Source: JACVRW01 sp963808545
GTDB lineage: Bacteria; Actinomycetota; Thermoleophilia; Solirubrobacterales; Thermoleophilaceae
Direction: 5' to 3'
Assembly (NCBI GenBank): GCA_963808545.1
Contig: CAWEGB010000006.1
Coordinates: 372,001 to 436,000, forward strand
DNA: 64,000 nt
Shown here: positions 25,573-33,994 of the stretch, one piece after another
How positions within the stretch are numbered: position 1 is the stretch's first letter
Layout of the letters: the number at the start of each line of letters is the position of its first letter
Translations under genes and position numbers: made by a program
The notes under the pieces: generated by a model
The model's database searches: none
Seen by the model: only the letters and a program-made list of their open reading frames with translations
What the model was told of the DNA's origin: nothing

Positions 25573-25823
25573 CGCACGCGGAACGTCGTGTGCGCGAGGA
25601 CGCTGTAGCCGTCGTCGAGCATCAGGGTCGCGCGGTAGCGGCCGGGGGCCAGCTTGCCGAGGTCGTCCTGCGTGAAGGTCACGCCGCCGTTCGGGCCGTA
25701 CCAGACGTTGAAGGTCATGACGGTGATCTCGCGTGGGGCCCTGAGCCTGGGCGCGGGCGGCCGGCGCGAGCGCAAGCACGAGCGCGAGCGAGGGCGAGCA
25801 TCCCGCAATCCAGGCTTTGCGCG
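25569..25823 (-). pseudogene. Frameshifted remnant of a secreted protein
   Basis: Reading leftward, one frame encodes a signal-peptide-like stretch (CSPSLALVLALAPAARAQAQ, about 25800-25741). A +1 shift near 25737-25742, in a GGGCCCC run, leads to PREITVMTFNVWYGPNGG, which recalls the start of endonuclease/exonuclease/phosphatase domains. Instead of the domain body it goes straight to LAPGRYRATLMLDDGYSVL, resembling a C-terminal Ig-like domain, and stops. It looks like a deletion-and-frameshift relic. No good start codon is visible. The stop still overlaps the caiD start (ATGA). Confidence 0.45.
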
Positions 25824-25851
25824 GATCTTGTGCGGCTGACCACAAAGTCAA
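25823..25851 (-). promoter_or_regulatory. Operator site C with overlapping leftward promoter
   Basis: TGCGGCTGACCACAAAGTCA lies at 25831-25850, matching sites A and B at 16 or more of 20 positions. The core is TGAC-CACAAA-GTCA. Leftward, TTGACT (25851-25846), a 17-base spacer and AGATCC (25828-25823) give a weak promoter. It precedes the caiD/SDR operon. On its other side is a secreted glycerophosphodiesterase gene that may belong to the same regulon. Confidence 0.7.
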
Positions 25852-25931
25852 CACGCGGCAAACTATCACGCGTCGGGCGCAAGCGCCGGGCCGGCGCGCA
25901 GCGATGCAATTGTCGTGGTAAGGGTGACGAG

Positions 25932-27065
25932 ATGACCGTTCGCCGTGCCGTGCTGGCCTGTGTCTGCCTCCTCGTGACCGCTCCCGCCGCAGCGGCCGCC
26001 CCTTCGCTGCACGCTCATCGCGGCGGCACGGTGCACGCCGGACGCCCGGTGGCCGCCGAGGAGACGCTCCGGGCCTACTCGCTGGCAGCACGCGACGGGT
26101 TCGTGCTCGAGGTCGACGCCAAGCTGACCAGGGACGGCGTTCCGGTGGCGATCCACGACGCCACGCTCGAGCGCACCACCGACTGCCGTGGGCTCGTCCG
26201 CGCGCGGACGCTGGACGAGCTCAGCGGCTGCCGGCCCGACGTGCTCGGCAGCCCGGGAAGCGGGCTGCCCACGCGGCGCGTGACCCCGCGCGGCTCGATC
26301 CCGACGATCGACCGGGTGCTGCGATACGCGCGCGCGGCGGGCGCCGAGGTCAACCTCGAGATCAAGAACGTGCCCACCGACCCGGACTTCGACCCCACGC
26401 CGGCCTACGCCGAACGCGTGATGGACGTGGTGCTGGGCAGCGGGATTGCGCGCGAGCAGCTGCTGATCCAGAGCTTCCTCCCGGCCCACCTGGACGTCGC
26501 CCGCCGGCGCCTGCCGGGAGTGGACACGAGCCTGCTCAGCCTCGGAGCGACGGTGGACGCCTTCCTCGACCTGGCCGTCCGGAACCGCTACGGCTGGATC
26601 TCTCCCGAGTGGCCGGTGTCGCGGGCCTACGTGCGGCGCGCGCAGCGCGCGGGTGTGGACGTGGCGCCCTACACGCTCAATCGGGCCGCCGAGGTCCGGG
26701 CCGCTGCCCGGGCGGGTGTCGACGCGATCGTCAGCGACGACCCGCTGGCGGCCGCCGCCACGCTGGGCCGGCAGCGCGCTCGGAGACTGAGGGCGGGCTA
26801 CTTCGCCGATGGCACGGCCTTCCGGGCCACCGGCGTGCTGGGTCCTCCGGCGGACCTGGCCCGTCGCCTGGCGTGTCGCGGCACGGTGACGGTTCGGGTG
26901 TCCACCCACGACTGGCTCGTGACCCGCCGGGTGCAGCTCGACCGGCGCTGCCGCTTCAAGGTCAGAGCCCGGCTGGCCGGACCCGTCCCGGCGCCCGGAC
27001 TGGCCGTGGCCGTGCGCTTCGGCGGCAACCGCCGGCTGCTGCCGCGCGTGGTCGTGATGCGCTGA
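25932..27065 (+). CDS. Secreted glycerophosphodiester phosphodiesterase
   Basis: GDPD-family protein of 377 residues. It has a signal peptide (VRRAVLACVCLLVTAPAAAAA) and then the TIM-barrel domain. LHAHRGG holds the catalytic histidine, VLEVDAKLTRDGVPVAIHDATLERTTD holds metal ligands and the second histidine, and EVNLEIKN another acidic ligand. A basic C-terminal extension of about 100 residues is unassigned. Such enzymes release glycerol-3-phosphate and an alcohol such as choline or ethanolamine. That fits a neighbouring amine pathway, though the link rests on operator C alone. Confidence 0.88.
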   Translation: MTVRRAVLACVCLLVTAPAAAAAPSLHAHRGGTVHAGRPVAAEETLRAYSLAARDGFVLEVDAKLTRDGVPVAIHDATLERTTDCRGLVRARTLDELSGCRPDVLGSPGSGLPTRRVTPRGSIPTIDRVLRYARAAGAEVNLEIKNVPTDPDFDPTPAYAERVMDVVLGSGIAREQLLIQSFLPAHLDVARRRLPGVDTSLLSLGATVDAFLDLAVRNRYGWISPEWPVSRAYVRRAQRAGVDVAPYTLNRAAEVRAAARAGVDAIVSDDPLAAAATLGRQRARRLRAGYFADGTAFRATGVLGPPADLARRLACRGTVTVRVSTHDWLVTRRVQLDRRCRFKVRARLAGPVPAPGLAVAVRFGGNRRLLPRVVVMR

Positions 27066-27070
27066 ACGGA

Positions 27071-27099
27071 CCGGAGCCCGCCACGCGGGCGGGCTCCGG
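27071..27099. terminator. Hairpin terminator between convergent genes
   Basis: CCGGAGCCCGCC (27071-27082) pairs perfectly with GGCGGGCTCCGG (27088-27099) around a 5-base loop, giving a 12-bp G/C stem. No T-run follows on either strand. The position between two convergent stops (27065 and 27130) fits a bidirectional terminator. Confidence 0.75.
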
Positions 27100-27129
27100 A
27101 TGGTCGGTGTTCTGCTGCGGACGGCCGGC

Positions 27130-29382
27130 TCAGCCCTCGGCCGGACGTGCCTCGCCCGTGGGCTGAGGCCCACGCCGTTCGGGCTGCGGGGCCACCGGGG
27201 CCACGCCGCCCTCGAGCGCGGGGCCCTTGGGGAGCCATTCGAGCCAGCGGGGCAGGTACCAGTTCCAGTCGCCGAGCAGCTTCATCGTGGCCGGCAGCAG
27301 CACACCGCGCACGATCGTGGCGTCGATCAGGATGGCCGTCGCGAGGCCCACGCCGAACTGCTTCATGTCGATGAACTGGAGCGTCGCGAAGATGCCGAAC
27401 ACGGCGACCATCACGATCGCTGCCGCGGTGACCACACCGGCCGTCGACTTGATGCCGTGCGAGATGGCGTCCGAGGTCGACTCGCCTCGATCCACCGCCT
27501 CCTTGATCCGGCTGAGGATGAACACGTGGTAGTCCATCGACAGGCCGAACAGGATCACGAACAGCATCAGCGGGAACCAGGCGCTGATCGCGCCCGTGGA
27601 GTCGAAATTCAGCAACCCTTCGAGGTTTCCGTCCTGGAACACCCAGGTCACGATTCCCAGCGCCGCGGCCACCGACAGGACGTTCAGCGCGATCGCCTTG
27701 ATCGGGATGACGATCGAGCGGAAGGTCACCAGCAGCAGCAGGAACGCCATCGCGAAGACGAAGGCGAACACGTACCAGATGCGCTCCGCCATCAGCTCGT
27801 TGAAGTCCACGGAGCCGGCGGTGAAGCCGGTCACGCCGACCACCTCGCCGGCGCTCAGCCCGGACGTGACCTGCGGCACCACGTCCTCGCGGAGTGACTC
27901 GACCGCGGCCAGCGACGTGTCGTCGGTACCGGTACCGGCCAGCGGAACCTCGATCACGGCGATCTCGCCGTCGGGGCTCGTGTCGATCGTGACCGGCTCG
28001 TTGAACTGGTCGGAGTCACGCGCGATCTGGCGCATCTCCTCGGCCGCGGCCTGGACCTCCGCCGGGTCGAGGTCCTTGCCCTCGACCACGATGTCGGCCG
28101 TGAACTGCTCGCCCGGGAAGGCGGCCTGCATGCGGTCGTAGGTCTGCATGATCTCGATGGAGCGCGGCAGCCCGTCGACGCCCGAGTCCGCGGTATGGAT
28201 GTGGAACACGGGGATGGCGAGCACGACCAGCACGGCTCCGGCGGCGATCGCTGACACGAGCGGCCGCTTGAGCACGCGGTCGATCAGCCACGACCACACG
28301 CGCGGCTCGCCCGTGCGCTTCTCCGGCTTCAGGAAGGGCACGCGTCCCTTGTTCACCCGGTCGCCGAGCTTGGACAGGACCGCCGGCAGGACCGTGAGCG
28401 AGCCGAGCATCGCGATCGCCACCACGATGATCGTTCCCGTGGCGAACGACACGAACGTTGCCGCCCCACCCAGGTACATGCCGGCCATAGCGGCCATCAC
28501 GGTGATGCCGGAGACGAGGACCGCCCGTCCCGACGTGGCCGCCGCTGCCTCCAGCGCGGCTTCCTCGCTCCGGCCGCGGGCGCGCTCTTCGCGTTCGCGG
28601 CGGATGTAGAAGAGCGCGTAGTCGACGCCGACGGCCAGACCGATCAGGAGCACCACCGAGTTGATGGACTCGTCGACCGGCGCGATCTGGCTGATCGGCC
28701 CGATCAGGCTGATGGCGGCCGCGACGGCGGTAACGGCCAGCAGCAGAGGGACGAAGGCGGCCAGGAGTGCACCAAAAGCAAGGATGAGGATGATCAGGGT
28801 GATCGGCAGGGAGGTGACCTCTGCCTTCTGGAAGTCGTCCTCGAAGGCCTGGCTCAGCGCTTTCTCCGCGCTGGCATCGCCGAACTCCTCGATGCGGAAG
28901 CCGGCCTGTTGGCGGTCGAGCTTCGCCACCGTGGCCAGGGCCGGGTCGACCTTGTCCTCGGCCTCGTCGCCGGGCAGCTCGAAGGTCACCAGTGCGGACT
29001 TGCCGTCCTCTGACAGAGAGCCCTGGTTGCCCTTCGCGTACGGATTCTGGACGTTCTGGACGTTCTTGGTGTTCTCGAGCCGGGCTACGGTCGTATCCAC
29101 GACCTCACGGAACTGCGCATCACCGTTGCGAGCTCCGTTCTGGCTCTGGATCAGGACGCTCTCGCCCGACTTCTCGGGAAAATGGTCGGATACGGCCTTG
29201 TCGGCTTTACCTGATTCGCCGATGCCGTAGTCGCTGTCGGACAGCGTCTTCGTGCCTACGGAACCGCCGATGAACACGGCGAGGATCACGAAGGCGAGCC
29301 ATCCGACGATGGCCTTCTTGCGGTGCTGAGCGCTCCAGCGACCGGCGCGCGCAGCGATGTTCTTTGTGCGGTTCTCGTTCAT
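27130..29382 (-). CDS. MMPL/RND superfamily transporter
   Basis: Membrane protein of 750 residues in the MMPL family. The N-terminal helix KKAIVGWLAFVILAVFIGG precedes an extracytoplasmic domain. A block of six helices follows with GLAVGVDYALFYIRREREE, the family's conserved proton-relay-like GxDY motif. A second extracytoplasmic domain is followed by a second six-helix block with GLSMDYHVFILSRIKEAVDRGE. Actinobacterial members export lipids or polyketides. No partner gene is nearby. The C terminus ends in a Pro/Arg-rich tail. Confidence 0.92.
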   Translation of the reverse strand: MNENRTKNIAARAGRWSAQHRKKAIVGWLAFVILAVFIGGSVGTKTLSDSDYGIGESGKADKAVSDHFPEKSGESVLIQSQNGARNGDAQFREVVDTTVARLENTKNVQNVQNPYAKGNQGSLSEDGKSALVTFELPGDEAEDKVDPALATVAKLDRQQAGFRIEEFGDASAEKALSQAFEDDFQKAEVTSLPITLIILILAFGALLAAFVPLLLAVTAVAAAISLIGPISQIAPVDESINSVVLLIGLAVGVDYALFYIRREREERARGRSEEAALEAAAATSGRAVLVSGITVMAAMAGMYLGGAATFVSFATGTIIVVAIAMLGSLTVLPAVLSKLGDRVNKGRVPFLKPEKRTGEPRVWSWLIDRVLKRPLVSAIAAGAVLVVLAIPVFHIHTADSGVDGLPRSIEIMQTYDRMQAAFPGEQFTADIVVEGKDLDPAEVQAAAEEMRQIARDSDQFNEPVTIDTSPDGEIAVIEVPLAGTGTDDTSLAAVESLREDVVPQVTSGLSAGEVVGVTGFTAGSVDFNELMAERIWYVFAFVFAMAFLLLLVTFRSIVIPIKAIALNVLSVAAALGIVTWVFQDGNLEGLLNFDSTGAISAWFPLMLFVILFGLSMDYHVFILSRIKEAVDRGESTSDAISHGIKSTAGVVTAAAIVMVAVFGIFATLQFIDMKQFGVGLATAILIDATIVRGVLLPATMKLLGDWNWYLPRWLEWLPKGPALEGGVAPVAPQPERRGPQPTGEARPAEG

Positions 29383-29423
29383 GGAGCCAGCATCCGCCTC
29401 CGTCCATGCCGGTCCAATGCGGC

Positions 29424-30404
29424 TTACCCGCCAAGGACGGTGCGGTTAGCCGAACCGCCCAAGCGGCGTCGCAGCGTCTCGGCCACCCGCGCGGGCTCGT
29501 CCCGCAGCTGACGCCAGGTGAAGCGCAGCGTTCGGTAGCCGGCGGCGTCGAGCACCTGATCGCGGCGGCGATCGCTCTCGAAGGCGGCGCGAGTGCCGTG
29601 GGTCTCGTACCCGTCGGTTTCGGCGATGATGCGCTGGGCGGGCCAGAGGAAGTCGGGTTCGAAGGTGTCGTCTTCCAGCTGGATCGAGCTGTTGACCTGC
29701 GGCACGGGTAGGCCGGAACTGCGGCAGAGAAGGAGGAATCTCCGCTCGAGCTCGCGTTTGGTCCGGCCCGCCTGCGGGTCCAGCCCGGTTGTCACCCTCC
29801 TCAGCCGTCCCGTGCCGCGGGCGCCCGGGTTTCGCTCGAGGACGTCCTCGACCGCCCGGCCATCGTAGATCTGCAGCTGCTCGGCGCGGGTGCAGGACTT
29901 GGCGACGGCGTCGTCGTCGAGGCGCTCGGCGAGGTCGAGGAGTGCTCGGGCCACGGAGACGCAGGGAATCGCGTCGCAGGCTGTGACGTCCGCCGAGCTG
30001 AGCACGCTGCGCCCGCGAACGATGATTCCCTGTAGCTGCCCGGGCACCCGGCGCGCGACAGTGACCTCAATCCGGGCGGACGCGCTCGGCCGGATGCCGT
30101 ACAGGGCCGCTGCGGAGCTGTGCGAGAGCAGCGCGCCCCGCCCGCATGCGAGCACGGCGCCCATCCAGCGCCCATGGGCAGTGAGAGAGGGGCGCCCTAC
30201 CGCATAGACGCCTCGGTGAATCCGATGCAGGCGCCCCGATGCCACCCGGGCTCGCACTGCTCGTTCACTCAGCCCCAGCTCGAGGAGCTGAGCGAGCGCC
30301 ACCACCCCGTGTTGCCGGTCGGCGAGTTCCGCGATCAGCACGTCAAGCGGGTGAGAACGTAGTTCCGGCACTCCTCTTGCCGCAATTACGTTCTCACCGT
30401 CCAT
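29424..30404 (-). CDS. DUF559 protein with N-terminal AbiEi-type winged helix
   Basis: Protein of 326 residues common in actinobacteria. The N-terminal part (DRQHGVVALAQLLELGLSERAVRARVASGRLHRIHRGVYAVG) matches the antitoxin-like AbiEi wing found in type IV toxin-antitoxin proteins. The C-terminal part (PDFLWPAQRIIAETDGYETHGTRAAFESDRRRDQVLDAAGYRTLRFTW) is DUF559, a VSR/restriction-endonuclease-like fold. No toxin partner lies next to it. The ATG at 30404 makes the first 20 codons part of a hairpin repeat; a GTG near 30341 is an alternative start. Confidence 0.8.
   Translation of the reverse strand: MDGENVIAARGVPELRSHPLDVLIAELADRQHGVVALAQLLELGLSERAVRARVASGRLHRIHRGVYAVGRPSLTAHGRWMGAVLACGRGALLSHSSAAALYGIRPSASARIEVTVARRVPGQLQGIIVRGRSVLSSADVTACDAIPCVSVARALLDLAERLDDDAVAKSCTRAEQLQIYDGRAVEDVLERNPGARGTGRLRRVTTGLDPQAGRTKRELERRFLLLCRSSGLPVPQVNSSIQLEDDTFEPDFLWPAQRIIAETDGYETHGTRAAFESDRRRDQVLDAAGYRTLRFTWRQLRDEPARVAETLRRRLGGSANRTVLGG
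30350..30398. repeat. 21-bp near-perfect hairpin at the DUF559 gene start
   Basis: GGTGAGAACGTAGTTCCGGC (30350-30369) and its partner ending at 30398 form a 21-bp stem with two mismatches around the 7-base loop CTCCTCT (30371-30377). It lies over the first codons of the DUF559 gene if the ATG at 30404 is used, or in its leader if a later start is used. It could be a REP-like insertion, an operator, or a translation-control hairpin. Confidence 0.65.
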
Positions 30405-30471
30405 GGGACCAGCGTGGCGCCCGGATTCGCACCCTTCAATGCCGCGGTGAGACGCTTGCGCTACCGAAGCG

Positions 30472-31158
30472 TTACGAGTAACGCATCGCGCGGGGCGCCT
30501 CGCGCATCCGGATCACGCGGGCCGGCACGCCGCCCACCACCGCGTTGGCCGGGACGTCGCGGGTCACCACGGCGTTGGTGCCGATCACGGCGTTGTCGCC
30601 CACGGTCACGCCCCGCAGGATGCAGGCGCCGTAGCCGATCCAGACGTTGTTGCCCACGCGCACGTCGCGCTTGTAGATGCCCTGCAGCCGGATCGGGCGC
30701 TCGACCTCGACCATGCCGTGGTCGAAGTCGATAAGCATCACGCGGTCGGCGATCACGCACTCGCGCCCGATCGAGACGTGCTGGAAGGAAGAGATCGTGC
30801 ACTCCTGGCCGAGCACGGTCTTGGCCCCGATCGAGATCGCTCCCTCGTGCGAACGCAGCTTGCAGCCGTGCCCGACCCAGCACCAGCGCCCGAGTTCGAG
30901 CGAGGCGCGCTCGCCCACCTCCAGGGAGCAGCCCGGCCCCACGAAGGCCAAGCCGTCAACGAACAACCCCTTACCCAGCCGCAGTTTCCAGAGCCCCAGC
31001 CGCGCCAAGAGCCGCAGATACTTGAAATTCAGCATCCCCTTGCGCCGCATGAAGCGCAGCAGCACCAGGAGCCCCCCGCTTCGCGGCGGCGGCTCGCCGC
31101 GCAGCTCGGGCGGCACATCGGCCGGGGGCGCGGCAACAGGCTCGGTGGCGCTCTCCAT
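30472..31158 (-). CDS. Acyltransferase with left-handed beta-helix (hexapeptide repeats)
   Basis: Protein of 228 residues. After a Pro-rich leader and a basic helix (about 30-60) come hexapeptide repeats typical of LbetaH acyltransferases: GPGCSLEVGERASLELG, SIGAKTVLGQECTISSF, RVGNNVWIGYGACILRGVTVGDNAVIGTNAVVTRDVPANAVVGGVPARVI. The closing GNNVWIG and GVPAR blocks match the maltose/galactoside O-acetyltransferase branch. It probably acetylates a sugar or cell-surface glycan. The gene stands alone on the minus strand. Confidence 0.88.
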   Translation of the reverse strand: MESATEPVAAPPADVPPELRGEPPPRSGGLLVLLRFMRRKGMLNFKYLRLLARLGLWKLRLGKGLFVDGLAFVGPGCSLEVGERASLELGRWCWVGHGCKLRSHEGAISIGAKTVLGQECTISSFQHVSIGRECVIADRVMLIDFDHGMVEVERPIRLQGIYKRDVRVGNNVWIGYGACILRGVTVGDNAVIGTNAVVTRDVPANAVVGGVPARVIRMREAPRAMRYS

Positions 31159-31230
31159 CGCGGGGCTGGATGATAGGTGTGGCTATCCGTATTGGCCTGA
31201 GGGCCGCAGGGCTTCACAATCCGTGGGGAA

Positions 31231-31572
31231 ATGGCGAGAACCGTCCTCATCGTCGACGATCACCCGAGCTTCCGGGCCACCGCCCGCATGCTGCTCGAGT
31301 CCGAGGGCTTCGACGTGATCGGGGAGGCCGAGAACGGCCTCAGCGCGATCGAGGCGGTGCACGAGCTGAACCCCGACGTGGTGCTGCTCGACGTGCAACT
31401 GCCCGACATCGACGGCATCGAGGTGGCCTCGCGCCTGACCCGCAACGGCGACGCGCCGGCGATCGTCCTCACCTCGAGCCGGGACCTCGCTGATCTCGGC
31501 AGCCTCGGCGGGGCCCGCGGCTTCGTGCCCAAGTCGGAGCTGTCCGGCGCGGCCCTGGAGGCGCTCCTCTGA
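31231..31572 (+). CDS. Single-domain response regulator (receiver only)
   Basis: Receiver domain of 113 residues with no output domain. The acidic pair D9/D10, phosphorylatable D54 (VVLLDVQLPDIDG), the Thr/Ser of IVLTSS, and the lysine in FVPKSEL are all present. It opens a three-gene operon with a NarL-type histidine kinase and a NarL-type regulator. Its last codons carry GGAGG, which serves the next gene. A receiver without output may act as a phosphate sink or protein-interaction switch for the kinase. Confidence 0.9.
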   Translation: MARTVLIVDDHPSFRATARMLLESEGFDVIGEAENGLSAIEAVHELNPDVVLLDVQLPDIDGIEVASRLTRNGDAPAIVLTSSRDLADLGSLGGARGFVPKSELSGAALEALL

Positions 31573-33329
31573 CCTCCCTGCGGATCGCTCTCTGGGCGCT
31601 GGCGGCGGCCGGCCTGGCCCTCGGCCTGGCCGTCACGGCGCTGATGCTCACCAGCGACACGCTCGAAGGACCGCCCGGCGCGTGGATCGCCCCAACGCTC
31701 TTCATCGGCTGGAGCTTCATCGGCATCGGCCTGTACGCCTGGTCGCGCGGCCCCGACAACCGCGTGGGCGTGCTGATGGCGGCCACCGGTTTCGCCTGGC
31801 TCATAGCCGGCTTCGGCGTGTCCGATCTGCCGCTGGCCTTCACCGTCGGGCAGCTGCTGGGCTCGCTCTACTTCGCGGTGGCCATCCATCTGCTGCTCGC
31901 CTTTCCCGACGGCCGCCTGAAGAGCCGGGCCGAGCGCGTCATCGTCCGCGTCGCCTACCTGCTCACCACGGTTGCGCTCTTCCCGGCCTGGCTGTTCCTG
32001 GACTCGCAGGCCGATCTCGACTGCAGCAACTGCCCCGACAACGTGCTGATGGTGGAGCGCAGCAAGACCGCGGTCCAGGTGATCAGCGCGGTGGTCAACG
32101 TGGTGGCGGTCGTCCTCATCTTCGCCACGCTCCTGGTGCTCGTCGCCCGCTGGCGGCGGGCCGGCCCGGGCCAGCGCCGGCTGCTGGTGCCCGTCTACGC
32201 CGGCGGCGTGGCCCTGATGCTCGTGCTGAGCCTGACCGTGGTGCTGCAGGTGAGCGGCTTCGACACGGTCGTGACCGAGGTGGCCTGGATCGGCGCGATG
32301 TTGCCCTTCGGCCTCGTGCCCTACCTGTTCCTGTGGACGCTGATCCGCGCCCGCATGATCCAGCGCGGCGCGGTGGGATCGCTGATCGCCCGCCTGAACG
32401 AGGTGCCGGCGAGCGGCCAGCTGCGCGACGCCCTGGCCGACGCGCTGGGCGATCCCTCGCTCGAGGTCCTCTATTGGATACCGGAGGACGAGCGCTTCGT
32501 GGACGGCAACGGGCACGGCCACGAGCTCCCGCGTCCCGGCGAAGGCCGCGCCGTGACGACGGTGGAGCGCGACGGGCACCCCGTGGCCGCCATCCTGCAC
32601 GACCCCCTCCTGCTCGACCGCCGCGCCGGGAACGTGGACGCCATCGGCGCCGCAGCCTCGCTGGCGCTGGAGAACGAACGTCTGGACGCCGAGCTGCGCT
32701 GCAAGCTGGAGGAGCTGCGCGACTCGCGCGAGCGGATGCTCGAGATCGGCCTGGAGGAACGACGGCGGCTCGAGCGAGACCTGCACGACGGCGCTCAGCA
32801 GCGGCTGGTGTCGATGGCGCTCGAGCTGCGGCTGGCGCGAGCGAAGCTGGAGAGCGATCCCGCCGCCGCCTCAACGCTCTTGGCCGAGGCCTCCGACGAG
32901 CTCGACTCCGCCCTCGGGGAGCTGCGCGAGCTGGCCCGCGGCATCCATCCCGCCGTTCTTTCGGACCGGGGCCTGGACACCGCGCTGGAGACCCTGGCCC
33001 ACCGAGCGCCGCTGCCGGTGGACGTGGGCGAGCTGCCGGGCGAGCGCCTTCCCGAGGCCGTGGAGCTGGCCGCCTACTTCGTCGTGGCCGAGGCGCTGAC
33101 CAACGTGGCCAAGTACGCCGAGGCCAGCAGAGCCACGGTGCGCGTCGAGCGGGCCAACGGACGCCTGCTGGTGGCGGTGGCCGACGACGGCGTGGGCGGA
33201 GCCGACCCCGACCAGGGCACCGGGTTGCGCGGCCTGGCCGACCGCATCGGCGTCCTCGAGGGACGGCTCGTCGTGGACTCCCCGCCGGGTGAGGGCACCA
33301 CCGTGACGGCGAGGATCCCGGTCCGGTGA
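31569..33329 (+). CDS. NarL-family sensor histidine kinase, probable CTG start
   Basis: Membrane kinase of about 586 residues. N-terminal hydrophobic segments are followed by a linker, a GAF-like region (about residues 290-370), the HisKA_3 dimerisation motif (RRRLERDLHDGAQQRLVSMALELR, phospho-His in the LHDGAQ block), and a HATPase domain (ALTNVAKYAEAS; ADDGVGG; TGLRGLADRIGVLEG). The first ATG at 31644 would omit the first membrane helix. I place the start at CTG 31569, 7 bases after GGAGG (31557-31561) and overlapping the previous TGA. The ending overlaps the next GTG (GTGA). Confidence 0.8.
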   Translation: MTSLRIALWALAAAGLALGLAVTALMLTSDTLEGPPGAWIAPTLFIGWSFIGIGLYAWSRGPDNRVGVLMAATGFAWLIAGFGVSDLPLAFTVGQLLGSLYFAVAIHLLLAFPDGRLKSRAERVIVRVAYLLTTVALFPAWLFLDSQADLDCSNCPDNVLMVERSKTAVQVISAVVNVVAVVLIFATLLVLVARWRRAGPGQRRLLVPVYAGGVALMLVLSLTVVLQVSGFDTVVTEVAWIGAMLPFGLVPYLFLWTLIRARMIQRGAVGSLIARLNEVPASGQLRDALADALGDPSLEVLYWIPEDERFVDGNGHGHELPRPGEGRAVTTVERDGHPVAAILHDPLLLDRRAGNVDAIGAAASLALENERLDAELRCKLEELRDSRERMLEIGLEERRRLERDLHDGAQQRLVSMALELRLARAKLESDPAAASTLLAEASDELDSALGELRELARGIHPAVLSDRGLDTALETLAHRAPLPVDVGELPGERLPEAVELAAYFVVAEALTNVAKYAEASRATVRVERANGRLLVAVADDGVGGADPDQGTGLRGLADRIGVLEGRLVVDSPPGEGTTVTARIPVR

Positions 33330-33994
33330 CGGGCAAGGCCGACACCGCCACCCGCGTCGTGGTGGCCGACGACTCGGTGCTGCTGCGCGAGGGCGTGGTG
33401 CGGCTGCTCGAGGAATGGGGCTTCGACGTGGTGGCCCAGGCCGGCGACGCGGACGACCTGCTGCGCAAGGTCGGCGCCCACAAGCCCGACGTGGCCGTGG
33501 TGGACATCCGCATGCCGCCCACCAACACCGACGACGGCCTGCGCGCGGCCCTGGAGATCCGCGCACGGCAGCCGGACACCGGCGTGCTCGTGCTATCGCA
33601 GTACGTGGAGGAGAGCTACGCGCTCGAGCTGGTGGGCGACAGCGCGGGCGGCGTGGGCTATCTGCTCAAGGACCGCGTGGCCGACGTGGAGCGCTTCATC
33701 GACTCGGTCAAGCGCGTGTCCGAGGGCGGCTCGGCGCTCGACCCGGAGGTGGTGGCCCAGCTCGTGGGGCGCGCGCGGCGCGACGACCCGCTCGAGCAGC
33801 TGACCCCGCGCGAGGGTGAGGCCCTGGCCCTGATGGCCGAGGGCCGCTCCAACCACGCGATCGCCGAGCAGATGATCGTGACCGAGCGCGCGGTGGAGAA
33901 GCACGTGACCAGCATCTTCGGCAAGCTCGACCTGCCGCCCGCGCCCGAGGACCACCGCCGCGTGCTCGCGGTGCTCGCCTTCCTCAGGGCCTAG
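33326..33994 (+). CDS. NarL/LuxR-type response regulator
   Basis: Response regulator of 222 residues. The receiver has ADDSVLLREGV, phospho-Asp in VAVVDIRMPP, and the lysine in YLLKDRV. The C-terminal LuxR-type helix-turn-helix is LEQLTPREGEALALMAEGRSNHAIAEQMIVTERAVEKHVTSIFGKL. It is the DNA-binding partner of the upstream kinase. GTG start in a GTGA overlap. The 3' end overlaps the convergent methyltransferase gene by 11 bases. Confidence 0.93.
   Translation: MTGKADTATRVVVADDSVLLREGVVRLLEEWGFDVVAQAGDADDLLRKVGAHKPDVAVVDIRMPPTNTDDGLRAALEIRARQPDTGVLVLSQYVEESYALELVGDSAGGVGYLLKDRVADVERFIDSVKRVSEGGSALDPEVVAQLVGRARRDDPLEQLTPREGEALALMAEGRSNHAIAEQMIVTERAVEKHVTSIFGKLDLPPAPEDHRRVLAVLAFLRA

Noticed and set aside
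26075..26398. Possible small gene inside the glycerophosphodiesterase gene
   Set aside because: Antisense shadow; no ribosome site and the sense gene has catalytic motifs.
29424..30404. Complete type IV toxin-antitoxin pair
   Set aside because: Only the AbiEi-like wing is present; no AbiEii-type nucleotidyltransferase toxin gene is adjacent.
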